Shown here piece by piece: positions 19,538 through 27,455 of a DNA stretch of 28,669 nt. The position numbers and the translations under genes are program-made. The stretch lies in IMG/VR virus record IMGVR_UViG_3300045284_000182, positions 1 through 28,669 of that record; one strand, given 5' to 3'. The number at the start of each line of letters is the position of its first letter. Positions within the stretch are counted from its first letter, which is position 1. A model generated the notes under the pieces. That model was not told the DNA's origin. It saw nothing but the letters and a program-made list of their open reading frames with translations, and did no database searches. The stretch is from a virus.

Positions 19538-20812
19538 ATGAGCCAGGTCGTCCGGGCGGTACCGCAACCAGGCCAACACCAGCTCGGGCCGCGGTTCGCG
19601 CTGCCGCCGGTCGTGGCGGGCGGCCCGACGACCTGGACCGGCGCCGCCACCGTCCAGGTCACCGACACCGCCGTCACCGCCGGGACACGGACAACGTTCG
19701 CCGTCAGCACCGTCGCGCTCACGGATAACCGGACGACCGCCGGGACACGGAAGACGACGTCGAGCTCGACCGTCGCCCTGGTCGACCAGGTCACCACGGG
19801 CGGCAGCCGGAAGGCGGTCGCGGCGTCCACCGTCGCGCTCACGAACAGCCGCACCACGACGGGGCGCCTCACCGCCCGCACCAGCACCACGACCGCTCTG
19901 GTCGACGCGGTCACGACGGCCGGGAGCCGCAAGGCCATCAGCTCCAGCACCGTCTCGCTGACCGACGCCCGTACGACCGCGGGTCGGCTGTCGGCGCGCA
20001 GCTCGAGCACCACCCCCATGACGGTCACCGTCACCACCTTCGGGTCGGTCGTCGGCGCGCCAACGACGTGGACCGGGGCCGCGACCGTCGCGCTCACCGA
20101 CACACGTGTCACGGCCGGAACCCGGAAGACGTTCGGGGCGACCACCGTCCCGCTGACCGTCAGCCGTGTCACCGCAGCGCGGCTCACCATGAAAGCCGCG
20201 TCCACAGCCGCCGGCGTCGTGTCGGTCGTCACCGCCGCGGTACGGAAAGCGATCTCGGCGTCCACCGTCGCCCTCACCGACCTCCGTACGACAGCCGGGA
20301 CACGGAAGACGTTCGGCATCGTCGCTCGCGGCGAGACCGTCACCGTCACCACCAGCGGCGCGCAAGCCGGCGTGAAACTCGGCGCCGCCACCGTCCAACT
20401 CATCGACCAGCGGACGACCGCGGGCACCCGGAAAACGTTCGCGGTGGTCGCCCGCAGCGAAACCGTCACGGTCACGGTCGCCGGGGCGCGGAAGACGTTC
20501 GGGTCGACCACCACCGGCGAGACCGTTCATGTCACGACCTCGGGCGCCCGCGTCAAGTACGGCGCCTCCGTCGTTCCGCTCCACGTCACCGTCACGTCGG
20601 GCGGCGGCCGGGCCGCCGTCACCACCGTCACCGTCAACGTTTTCGTCAACGTCCACACCAGCTCGGATGTGGTGGTCCCGCTGCCGGCCGGCCGGATCGA
20701 GTACGCCACGATCGGCGGGATCAGCCGCGTCATCTACCGCGGCATCGACCAGTCCGGCCAGGGCCGCATCGACCGCCCCACAGCGGGCGGGCTCGCAAGG
20801 GCGGGACGCTGA
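19538..20812 (+). CDS. Thr-rich tandem-repeat virion protein (about sixteen 20-residue units)
   Basis: 424 residues from ATG 19538. From about residue 38 to 375 it consists of tandem units of 20 residues with consensus STVALTDxRTTAGTRKTFxA, diverged to different degrees. Three blocks begin with similar linkers (PTTWTGAATV at about 31 and 174, and KLGAATVQLI near 284). Each unit has two short beta strands and a Thr-Ala-Gly turn, so the protein may be a beta-solenoid or a row of hairpins. It has no Cys and few aromatics. The C-terminal 45 residues (VVVPLPAGRIEYATIGGISR) are non-repeat, perhaps the attachment or folding domain. The many Thr and Ser are possible glycosylation sites, and two glycosyltransferase genes follow 1 kb downstream. 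I know no family with exactly this repeat. Confidence 0.82.
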   Translation: MSQVVRAVPQPGQHQLGPRFALPPVVAGGPTTWTGAATVQVTDTAVTAGTRTTFAVSTVALTDNRTTAGTRKTTSSSTVALVDQVTTGGSRKAVAASTVALTNSRTTTGRLTARTSTTTALVDAVTTAGSRKAISSSTVSLTDARTTAGRLSARSSSTTPMTVTVTTFGSVVGAPTTWTGAATVALTDTRVTAGTRKTFGATTVPLTVSRVTAARLTMKAASTAAGVVSVVTAAVRKAISASTVALTDLRTTAGTRKTFGIVARGETVTVTTSGAQAGVKLGAATVQLIDQRTTAGTRKTFAVVARSETVTVTVAGARKTFGSTTTGETVHVTTSGARVKYGASVVPLHVTVTSGGGRAAVTTVTVNVFVNVHTSSDVVVPLPAGRIEYATIGGISRVIYRGIDQSGQGRIDRPTAGGLARAGR

Positions 20813-21438
20813 TGGCTGAGGTCGTCACCTTCGTCGGCTACCAGCCGCCGCAAAGGTATGACGGGCACCCGTGGACGCAGGTGCGGGTCGAGGAGGCCGC
20901 CGACCAGACCGGCAGCTACGTCGCGCTCGAGACGATCGCGCTGACGCCGGTCGACACCGACCCGACCCAGCCCGCAACGAGGTCGTTCACGACCGAGCTC
21001 GGCACCGCGCTCGACTACTGGTACCGGGTCGTGTTCCTCGACGCGACCGGTGACGTCAGCCAGCCCACCACCCCGGTGCAGAACACCGGCGGGTCGACGG
21101 TCAGCTCCTACGTGTACGGCAGCGTCGACGAGCTCGCCCGCATCCTGAAGCTCAGCAACCCGACGGTCGCGCAGACCGCCGCGATGAGCCGCTGCCTCGA
21201 GGCCGCGAGCTGGCAGGCCGACTCGTACATGGCGCGCACCACCCCGCTCACCGACGCCCGCCAGTTGCAGCTCGTCACGAACGCCGTCTACGACATCGCG
21301 CGGGAGCACTGGCAGCAGTCAGAGGTCGCGTTCGGGATCTGGGAAGGCGCGATCGGCGCCGTCGTGATCGCCCGCGACACGTTCGCCCGGCACGCGTTCA
21401 AGCTGCTCTCTTTGAAGCAAGGGTTCGGGCTCGCATGA
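20812..21438 (+). CDS. Head-tail connector with N-terminal fibronectin-like domain
   Basis: 208 residues from ATG 20812, overlapping the previous stop (TGATG). Residues about 15-95 look like a fibronectin-III-type domain (YVALETIALTPVDTD, LDYWYRVVFLDATGDVS). From about 100 on it matches head-tail connector proteins of the gp6/gp15-like type: SVDELARILKLSNPTVAQTA, AAMSRCLEAASWQADSYM, LVTNAVYDIAREHWQQSEVA. The helical part would bind the portal ring; the added domain would stick out at the neck. Connector proteins normally lack such a domain, so this is a domain gain. The next gene overlaps by ATGA. Confidence 0.82.
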   Translation: MAEVVTFVGYQPPQRYDGHPWTQVRVEEAADQTGSYVALETIALTPVDTDPTQPATRSFTTELGTALDYWYRVVFLDATGDVSQPTTPVQNTGGSTVSSYVYGSVDELARILKLSNPTVAQTAAMSRCLEAASWQADSYMARTTPLTDARQLQLVTNAVYDIAREHWQQSEVAFGIWEGAIGAVVIARDTFARHAFKLLSLKQGFGLA

Positions 21439-21893
21439 CCACCGCTGTCGCCGGCGCCTCGCTCGTGGAGATCGTGAACGCGATCGCGGACCAGGTCACC
21501 GACCAGGTCGCCTCGGAGGACCTCGCAGGGGAGGCGCTGCAGGTGTGGCCGTTCCTCGTCCTCAGCCCCACCCCGCCCTGCGTGGACATCTACCCGGCCG
21601 ACCCGTTCAGCGAGCAGACCGACTACGGCCCGAGGACCGAACGCGACATCTGGTTCACCGTCCGCGCGAGGGTCAGCCCCACCGACGTCGACGCGTCGCA
21701 GCAGCTCCTCCTCCAGCTGATGGACCCGCGCTCGTCGACGTCGGTGTTCGCCGCTTTGATCGCCGACCGGACCTTGGGCGGCCGCGTCTCCGATCTGCTC
21801 CCGTCAGGGCCGTCCGGGGTGATCGTCTACACACCCGTCGGCGGCGAAGGCTATTTGGTCGGGTGCGAGTGGCGCACAAGGATCCTGCTGTGA
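21435..21893 (+). CDS. Tail terminator or neck protein
   Basis: 152 residues from ATG 21435, overlapping the connector stop by ATGA. The pattern of an N-terminal helix (LVEIVNAIADQVTDQVASED), a Pro-rich strand (WPFLVLSPTPPCVDIYPADP), then DIWFTVRARVSPTDVDASQQ and C-terminal strands (GYLVGCEWRTRILL), fits the tail terminator/gpU-like or head-completion family, which caps the tail tube and joins it to the head. The family is called from size, secondary structure order and place before the tail tube. Its stop overlaps the GT4 gene start. Confidence 0.7.
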   Translation: MTTAVAGASLVEIVNAIADQVTDQVASEDLAGEALQVWPFLVLSPTPPCVDIYPADPFSEQTDYGPRTERDIWFTVRARVSPTDVDASQQLLLQLMDPRSSTSVFAALIADRTLGGRVSDLLPSGPSGVIVYTPVGGEGYLVGCEWRTRILL

Positions 21894-23074
21894 GCCGGAT
21901 CCTCTGGCTCGGGAACCCTCCCGGTGTCGGGTCGGGGTACGGTGAGCAGGCGGCGCTGTTCGTGCCTCGGCTTGCCGCGCTGGGGCACGAGCTCGCCGTG
22001 GCGTGCAACTACGGCCTCCAGGGGATGTGCCTCGAGGCCGGGCCCGTCACCTACTACCCGTCCGACAGCGACTGGGGCAACAAAACCATCGGCACGTACG
22101 CCGAGCACTTTCGCGCCGACCACATTGTCGCGCTGTGTGACGCGTGGGTGATGCGGCCCGACGACTGGCCCGACGACCTCCGGATGGCGATCTGGGCGCC
22201 CGTCGACAAGTACCCGTTGCCGCCCGCCGTGCTCAGGGTGCTGGCGCACGAGAAAGTCACGCCGATCGCGATGTCGCGGTTCGGGGAACGGATGATGAGC
22301 GACGCCGGCCTCCAACCCCTGTACGTCCCCCACGGCGTCGACCGCAACCTGTTCCGCCCGCGCCCCGCCGACAAGCAGGCGATCCGGGAGGAGCTCGGTG
22401 TCCCCGCGGACGCGTTCCTGGTCGGGATGGTCGCCGCCAACACCGGGAACCCCGCCCGGCCCCGGAAAGCGTTCTCGCAAACGTTCAGGGCGTTCTCACG
22501 GTTCGCCAAGGATCACCCCGACGCCTGGTTTTACGGGCACACCCAGATGAAGCCGGGCAAGGCCGGAGGAATCGATATCGCCGCCGCGGTCCTTCTCGCC
22601 GGCTGCCCGACCGACCGGATGCGCTTCTCACCAGAAGCGATCTTCCAGCTCGGCTGGCCCGCCGAGAACGTCGCGAACCTCTACCAGGCGTTCGACGTGC
22701 TCGTGAACGCGTCGATGGGTGAGGGGTTCGGCGTCCCGATCCTCGAGGCGCAGGCGTGCGGTGTTCCCGTCATCGCCTCGGACCACTCCGCGATGACCGA
22801 GCTCACGGTGGCGGGCTGGCTCGTCGGAGGCGACCCGTCCGACGACCACCTGGAGGACGCGACCTACATCACCCCGTCGATCGGCGCGATCCACGCCGCG
22901 CTCGACGCCGCGTACGAGCAGCGCGACAATCAGCAGCTCAAAGACACCGCGGTGGCGTTCGCGGCCCGCTACGACGCCGACAGCGTCACGCAGGCGTACT
23001 GGGCGCCGGCGTTGGAGGCGCTCGACGCGCCGCGCGAAGTGAAGCCGCTCCACGAGGCGCGGGTGCTCGCGTGA
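21890..23074 (+). CDS. GT4-family glycosyltransferase (GT-B fold)
   Basis: 394 residues from GTG 21890, overlapping the tail terminator stop by GTGA. N-terminal domain: RILWLGNPPGVGSGYGEQAA (glycine-rich donor or acceptor loop). C-terminal domain: VPHGVDRNLFRP (147-158), then NASMGEGFGVPILEAQACGV, with the E-x7-E signature Glu278 and Glu286, and VIASDHSAMTEL. This is the retaining GT4 layout using nucleotide-diphospho-sugars. The gene lies inside the late virion operon between neck and tail tube, so it is made together with the virion proteins and probably glycosylates them. Cell-surface modification of the host is an alternative. Some mycobacteriophage virions are known to be glycosylated by phage-encoded enzymes. 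Confidence 0.92.
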   Translation: MSRILWLGNPPGVGSGYGEQAALFVPRLAALGHELAVACNYGLQGMCLEAGPVTYYPSDSDWGNKTIGTYAEHFRADHIVALCDAWVMRPDDWPDDLRMAIWAPVDKYPLPPAVLRVLAHEKVTPIAMSRFGERMMSDAGLQPLYVPHGVDRNLFRPRPADKQAIREELGVPADAFLVGMVAANTGNPARPRKAFSQTFRAFSRFAKDHPDAWFYGHTQMKPGKAGGIDIAAAVLLAGCPTDRMRFSPEAIFQLGWPAENVANLYQAFDVLVNASMGEGFGVPILEAQACGVPVIASDHSAMTELTVAGWLVGGDPSDDHLEDATYITPSIGAIHAALDAAYEQRDNQQLKDTAVAFAARYDADSVTQAYWAPALEALDAPREVKPLHEARVLA

Positions 23075-23709
23075 CCGTCGCGGTCGTGACGCCGTGGTAC
23101 CGCCACCTCGAGCTCCAGGCCGATTACGACCGCGCGCTGGAGCTGGGGCCGTGGCCCGACGAGCTCCTGATCGTCGACAACGGCTCCAGCCCCCCGTTGG
23201 AGTTCGCCGCGATCCGCAACGACGACAACCTGGGGTTCTGCAAAGCCTCCAACCAGGGATTGGAGGCCGCGTGCAGCGACGTGGTCGTGTTCCTGAACAA
23301 CGACATCAGCGCGACCGAGCACGGCTGGCTCGAGGTGCTACACGACGCCGTAGCCCCGTCCGTGCTCGTCGGCGCCCGGATCCGCAGCGACGGGCACGCG
23401 ATCGTCGACCACTGTGTCTACCCGTACATCGACGGCTGGTGCCTGGCAGGGCTCCGCGAAGACCTACTCGAGCTCGGCGGCTTCGACACCAGCCTCGAAG
23501 AACCCGCCTACTACTCAGACAACCTGCTCTGCCTCGAAGCGAGGGCGCGCGGGTTCACGCTCAGGCAGGTCGACACCGGCCTCCTCCACCGCGAAGGCGC
23601 AACCAACGCCGCCCGGACACCCCAGGAAACAGAAGCAGCATCACGAGCCAACCAACAGCGATACCAGGAGCGGGTACGCGCCCTGGTCACAAAAGGAGCG
23701 ACACAATGA
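23071..23709 (+). CDS. GT2-family glycosyltransferase (GT-A fold)
   Basis: 212 residues from GTG 23071, overlapping the GT4 stop by GTGA. Motifs of family 2 are clear: TVAVVTPWYR at the start, LLIVDNGSSPP (Asp36), NLGFCKASNQGLEAA, VVFLNNDISATEHGWLE with the DxD-like NND (76-78), and GGFDTSLEEPAYYSDNLLCL as the acceptor and catalytic-base region. It transfers a sugar from a nucleotide donor, probably extending or starting glycans on virion proteins together with the GT4 enzyme next to it. It is similar in design to rhamnosyl-type GT2 enzymes, but the sugar cannot be told. The C-terminal 25 residues are a charged helix. The tail tube gene overlaps its stop. Confidence 0.92.
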   Translation: MTVAVVTPWYRHLELQADYDRALELGPWPDELLIVDNGSSPPLEFAAIRNDDNLGFCKASNQGLEAACSDVVVFLNNDISATEHGWLEVLHDAVAPSVLVGARIRSDGHAIVDHCVYPYIDGWCLAGLREDLLELGGFDTSLEEPAYYSDNLLCLEARARGFTLRQVDTGLLHREGATNAARTPQETEAASRANQQRYQERVRALVTKGATQ

Positions 23710-24137
23710 GCAAGTTCCTCTTGACCGACGCGAAAGTCGTCGTGAACGGGGTCGACCTGTCCGACCACGCGTTCAACGTGGACACCCCGCAGGTGAAGCC
23801 GCAGGTCGACGTGTCCGGGTTCAACCCGAACGCCACCACCGAGTACCTCCCCGGTTTGGCGGACCAGACGATCACGGTCCAGTTCCGACAGGACTTCGCA
23901 AGTGGCAAGGTCCACTCCACCCTGCAGGGGCTGTACGCGGGCGGGTCGGTGTTCGTCGTCTACGTCCAGCCAACCTCGGGGACGGTGTCCGCGACGAATC
24001 CGGCGTTCGGGGGGTCCGCGACGATGTACGACTACAACGGCCTCGCGGGGGCGTTGAACGCGTCGTCGGACATGACCGTGAACTTCAAGCCCGCCCCCGG
24101 CTCGAGGTTCGCGTGGGCCGCCACAGTTCCGAGCTGA
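23706..24137 (+). CDS. Major tail (tube) protein
   Basis: 143 residues from ATG 23706, with AAAAGGAG as ribosome binding site, the strongest of this region, which fits a protein needed in many copies. Sequence: FLLTDAKVVVNGVDLSDHAF, then TTEYLPGLADQTITVQFRQD, GSVFVVYVQPTSGTVSATNP and MTVNFKPAPGSRFAW. This is the pattern of actinophage tail tube proteins (a beta sandwich forming hexameric rings). Position before the chaperone and tape measure genes agrees. It is short for the class, without an extra Ig-like domain. Tail tube proteins are among the known targets of phage glycosyltransferases. Confidence 0.88.
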   Translation: MSKFLLTDAKVVVNGVDLSDHAFNVDTPQVKPQVDVSGFNPNATTEYLPGLADQTITVQFRQDFASGKVHSTLQGLYAGGSVFVVYVQPTSGTVSATNPAFGGSATMYDYNGLAGALNASSDMTVNFKPAPGSRFAWAATVPS

Positions 24138-24144
24138 GCCGGCC

Positions 24145-24537
24145 ATGCCCGTCGTTGTCCAGGGTCTGCACGAGTTGCAGGCCTCACTAGCCCACGCCGA
24201 CCGCGACCTCCGGTTGGGTGTCCGTCGCGGCCTCAGGCAGGTCGCCGAGCCGGTGCAGCGGGGCGCGGAGGAGCTCGCCCGCGCGAACATCACCAGGATC
24301 GGCCCGCGCTGGTCGAGGATGCGGGTCGGGATCACCCGCGACCTCGTCTACGTCGCCCCCCGGCAGCGGGGCGCCCGAGGTCGCGGCAACCCGCGCGCCC
24401 GCGGCAAGCAGTTCGCCGACCTGCTGATGGATCGCGCGATGGAGCCCGCATTGGATCAGCACGCCGGCGAGATCGAAGCCCGCCTCGAGGAGCTCCTCGA
24501 CCGGATCTCGGACGAGTTCAACCACGGAGCTGTCTGA
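24145..24537 (+). CDS. HK97 gp10-like tail or neck protein
   Basis: 130 residues from ATG 24145. The helix VRRGLRQVAEPVQRGAEELARAN (about 26-48, cited in parts) is followed by RVGITRDLVYVAPRQRGARG, then KQFADLLMDRAMEPALDQHA and a C-terminal helix. This is the layout of HK97 gp10-like proteins, which join or complete head and tail. It is unusual that it stands after the tail tube gene; in many phages it precedes it. Its Arg content is high. The chaperone gene overlaps its stop (TGATG at 24537). Confidence 0.78.
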   Translation: MPVVVQGLHELQASLAHADRDLRLGVRRGLRQVAEPVQRGAEELARANITRIGPRWSRMRVGITRDLVYVAPRQRGARGRGNPRARGKQFADLLMDRAMEPALDQHAGEIEARLEELLDRISDEFNHGAV

Positions 24538-24983
24538 TGCCGCAGATCACGTTCAACGGGAAACCGTACGAGCTCGTCACGTTGGATGACGTCACGATCG
24601 ACGAGGCGATCGTCGTCTGGGAGTACGCCCACGTCAGCCTCGACCAGATCCCAGATCTGGAAGGGATGCACCCAGGTGTCGTCAAAGCCCTGATCCACAT
24701 CGCCGTCGCACGGGGCGAGCCGGGCGAGTCGGCCAGGTCGATCCGGGACGAGGTCGGGCGATTGAGGATGGCCGAGCTGCAGGACGTGTTCCAGGACATC
24801 AGCGAAGAGGTCGAAGATCTCCCTCCTCCCAGCGCCGCCGAGCCGACCTCAACGAGCGAAGGTTCTGGCGGGACTTCCGAACCCACCACGGGGCCGCACC
24901 CGGCACCCAGCGCGGGGAACGGTTCTGGCAGCCCTGGATCGGCCACTGGTGCCACCTCCGACCAACGGATCTCGGTCGGATGA
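24537..24983 (+). CDS. Tail assembly chaperone, upstream frame (G-like)
   Basis: 148 residues from ATG 24537 if read without a frameshift. Residues 1-93 are a normal chaperone domain (ITFNGKPYELVTLDDVTIDE, VVWEYAHVSLDQIPDLEG, LRMAELQDVFQDISEEVEDL). The last about 50 residues are Pro/Ser/Gly/Thr-rich and look like the shadow of another frame. The protein binds the tape measure protein and helps tail tube polymerisation. In most siphoviruses a fraction of ribosomes shifts -1 near its end to make a longer protein, and the frame found here (24818-25036) fits this. Confidence 0.85.
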   Translation: MPQITFNGKPYELVTLDDVTIDEAIVVWEYAHVSLDQIPDLEGMHPGVVKALIHIAVARGEPGESARSIRDEVGRLRMAELQDVFQDISEEVEDLPPPSAAEPTSTSEGSGGTSEPTTGPHPAPSAGNGSGSPGSATGATSDQRISVG

Positions 24984-25036
24984 CCCCCCGGCAGCTCGAG
25001 GACTGCCACGCCTGGGTGAAAGCGCAGGGCAGCTAG
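24818..25036 (+). CDS. Tail assembly chaperone, -1 frameshift extension (T-like)
   Basis: The -1 frame relative to the upstream chaperone is open from about 24806 to TAG 25034-25036. It codes a protein-like segment: ADLNERRFWRDFRTHHG, GERFWQPWIGHWCHLRPTDL, then RMTPRQLEDCHAW. No ribosome binding site or start codon explains it except ATG 24980, which would give only 18 residues, so translation by a programmed -1 shift is expected. The likely place is 24816-24832, where the 0 frame reads CTC CCT CCT CCC. This C-run is not the classical XXXYYYZ heptamer, so the exact site is uncertain. The coordinates given start at the likely shift area. Confidence 0.72.
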   Translation, partial: SPSSQRRRADLNERRFWRDFRTHHGAAPGTQRGERFWQPWIGHWCHLRPTDLGRMTPRQLEDCHAWVKAQGS

Positions 25037-25037
25037 C

Positions 25038-27455
25038 GTGGCCCGCAAGCTCGTCGTCGAGCTGATCGCGGATCCGCGCGGCTACACCGCCGGCCTGCAG
25101 ACGGCGGCGAAGCAGACGAAGGTGTTCGGCGCCGAGATGGACAAAGCGACCCGCGGGATCCTCTCGGGGACGGGGGCGCTCCACGGATTGGGCCGCTCGT
25201 TGGCGTTCGCGTCCGGCGGGTTCCTCGCATTCGAAGGCGTCAGCCGGTTCCTCGAGGACTCCGTCAGCGCCGCCCGTGATGCGGGTGTCGCGCAACGTTC
25301 CCTCGCGGCGCAGGTGAAAGCGGCCGGGGACTCGTTCGCCGGGAACCAGGCCGCGATCACCAAAGCCGAGCTGTCGCTGGAGAAGTTCGGGTTCACGTCG
25401 GAGGACTCCGCGCAGGCCCTCACCGTCCTCGAGCGCGGCACAGGGAACATCACCAAAGCGATCGGGCTCCAGTCGACCGCCGCGGACCTCGCCCGCGCGA
25501 AGAACATCGACCTCGCGTCCGCCGCGAACGTGCTCGCGAAAGTGTTCGGCGGTCAGGAAACAGCTTTGCGCCGCGCCGTCCCCGGGCTCGACAAGAACGC
25601 TCACGGCCTCGACCTGATCCGCGAGGCGCAGCAGCGGCTCGCCGGGCAAGCGAAGGCAGGGACGACCGAGGCTGAGAGGTTCCACGCGACGCTGCACGAC
25701 ACCGAGGTGATCATCGGCACCGCGTTGTTGCCGACGCTGAACAAGTTCCTCACCTCGCTCGGCGACTGGCTCCAGAAAATGAACGAGTCCGGCCGGTTGC
25801 AGAAAGACGTGAACGAGGTCGTGAAGACCGGCACCGGGATCTTCGAGGGTGTGCTCGCGGTCGTGAAACCGCTCGCGACGGCGTTCCAGGATCTCGGGAA
25901 AGCGGTCGGCGGGACGAAGAACGAGGTGAAGCTGCTCGCCGCCGCGTTCGCGGCGTTCAAGGTCAGCAAGCTGATCGGCGGTCTCGCCACCGTCGGTTCG
26001 ACCGCCGCAACCTCAGCCGGGGAGGTGACCGCGCTCCGCGGTGCGCTCAGCCGGCTCGCAGGGATCGGGCTGATCACGATCCCGATCGAGATCCTGCTGA
26101 ACAAGGGCGCGATCGACAAGTCCGTGAGCGGGTTCCTCGACAGTCACGGGCTCGGGTTCCTCGGCGGCACGAACCGCACCACCGCGGACGACCCGAGGCT
26201 CGCGGGAACGTTCCCCGAGCTCGCGAGGAAGCTGCAACAACAGGGGCTCGGGGTTCCTGGGCTTGCTGGCCCGTCCGGCGCGACCAGCCGCGGCCTGGGC
26301 GGCCCTGTCGGCGCTCCGAGCGTGAACGTACCGGGGCGTGTCGCTGGCGCCGCGTTCCAGAACGCCGCGCTGAGCGCCACCCAGGCCCGCGCGATCGGAC
26401 TCGCATCAGACCCGAACAACCTCGCGCTGCTCCGCGCCCAGGCGGCGCACGACCAGGCCGCGATCGCGTTCGCCGCGAAGCTTCGCTCGTCGGGGCGGAT
26501 CTCGAACGCGAAGTACGTGGCCGAGGTGACGGGATACACAACCGACCTGCAGCAGACGAACGCGACGGTCGCGGGGATCCTCCAGGCCGCTGCGCAAGCA
26601 GCGGCGGACAAGACGCAGGCCGCGGCCGAGAAAACGAAAGCAGCAGCGGAAGCGGCCAGGGCCGCGGCCGCGAAAGCGCAACAGGGGCTCCTCGACAGGT
26701 TCCAGCTCAACGTCGACAGGACCCAGCTGACGACGGGTCTCAAAGACGACCTGTCGGCATTGCAGGCGCAGAAGGCCGGGTACCAGGAGATCATCCGGAC
26801 GGAGGGCGCGACCCACGACCTCCTCGAGACGCTCCTCGGGGTCGAGCTCGCGATCAGCGCGAAGAAACAGGAGATCGCGGATGCCCGCGCCGGGAAGAAG
26901 CAGGCTCAGGCCGACAAGGCCGCGAAGCAGGTGCAGGCGAAGCTCGACGCGGCGAACCTGCTGGTCGCGAAATCGGGGCTGACCGAGACGCTCAAGGACG
27001 ACCTCGCCGCGAACAAGAACCTCCTCGCGACGATGAAGGCGACGGGTGCGGCCGCGATCGACGTCGTCAACCAGCAGAAAGCGATCAACGACGTGAAAGC
27101 GCAGCTGGCCGACCAGATCGCCGCCGGCAAGAAAACCGACGACAAGGCGGCGGACACCGCCGCCCAGGCCGCCCAGTCCAGCCTCCGGCTGTTCCACCGC
27201 CTGTCGGCGTCGGGGTTCGTGAACCGGTTCGGCGCCGGCCTGTCCCGCGCGCAGAAGCAACGGCTCGAGGTCGGGTTCGCGATGACCGGCCCCGGCGGCA
27301 CCCTCCCGGCCGGGCATTCGGGGCAGTTCACCGCGGGGGTGACGATCCATGGTGGCGTGCATATGCACGGCGTCCACGACGTCGCCGGGCTCGAGAACGA
27401 GCTCGCGAAACGCGCCAAAGCCCGGCCTGCGATCAGGCGGGGGACGCGTGGCTGA
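25038..27455 (+). CDS. Tail tape measure protein
   Basis: 805 residues from GTG 25038, one base after the chaperone extension stop. N-terminal: RKLVVELIADPRGYTAGLQT, a common start of tape measure proteins. Hydrophobic segments near 55-75 and 295-360 could insert into the host membrane. About 515-560 is an Ala/Lys coiled coil (AAADKTQAAAEKTKAAAEAA). An internal duplication has LKDDL at about 567 and 651. The C-terminus (HGGVHMHGVHDVAGLENELA) is of a type seen in many of these proteins. At about 0.15 nm per residue, 805 residues predict a tail of roughly 120 nm. It is the longest gene, as is usual in siphoviruses of this genome size. No lytic domain seen. Confidence 0.93.
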   Translation: MARKLVVELIADPRGYTAGLQTAAKQTKVFGAEMDKATRGILSGTGALHGLGRSLAFASGGFLAFEGVSRFLEDSVSAARDAGVAQRSLAAQVKAAGDSFAGNQAAITKAELSLEKFGFTSEDSAQALTVLERGTGNITKAIGLQSTAADLARAKNIDLASAANVLAKVFGGQETALRRAVPGLDKNAHGLDLIREAQQRLAGQAKAGTTEAERFHATLHDTEVIIGTALLPTLNKFLTSLGDWLQKMNESGRLQKDVNEVVKTGTGIFEGVLAVVKPLATAFQDLGKAVGGTKNEVKLLAAAFAAFKVSKLIGGLATVGSTAATSAGEVTALRGALSRLAGIGLITIPIEILLNKGAIDKSVSGFLDSHGLGFLGGTNRTTADDPRLAGTFPELARKLQQQGLGVPGLAGPSGATSRGLGGPVGAPSVNVPGRVAGAAFQNAALSATQARAIGLASDPNNLALLRAQAAHDQAAIAFAAKLRSSGRISNAKYVAEVTGYTTDLQQTNATVAGILQAAAQAAADKTQAAAEKTKAAAEAARAAAAKAQQGLLDRFQLNVDRTQLTTGLKDDLSALQAQKAGYQEIIRTEGATHDLLETLLGVELAISAKKQEIADARAGKKQAQADKAAKQVQAKLDAANLLVAKSGLTETLKDDLAANKNLLATMKATGAAAIDVVNQQKAINDVKAQLADQIAAGKKTDDKAADTAAQAAQSSLRLFHRLSASGFVNRFGAGLSRAQKQRLEVGFAMTGPGGTLPAGHSGQFTAGVTIHGGVHMHGVHDVAGLENELAKRAKARPAIRRGTRG

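Noticed and set aside
18709-20514. Long open frame of about 600 codons on the minus strand
   Set aside because: It is the antisense of the repeat protein and its neighbour; its apparent repeats mirror the plus-strand repeats. High GC makes long antisense frames. The plus-strand genes have ribosome binding sites and coupled starts.
19538-20812. Diversity-generating retroelement target
   Set aside because: Repeats are tandem protein units; no reverse transcriptase and no template or variable repeat pair was found.
24980-25036. Independent 18-residue gene starting at ATG 24980
   Set aside because: The same frame is protein-like far upstream of this ATG, so it is better explained as the end of the frameshifted chaperone.
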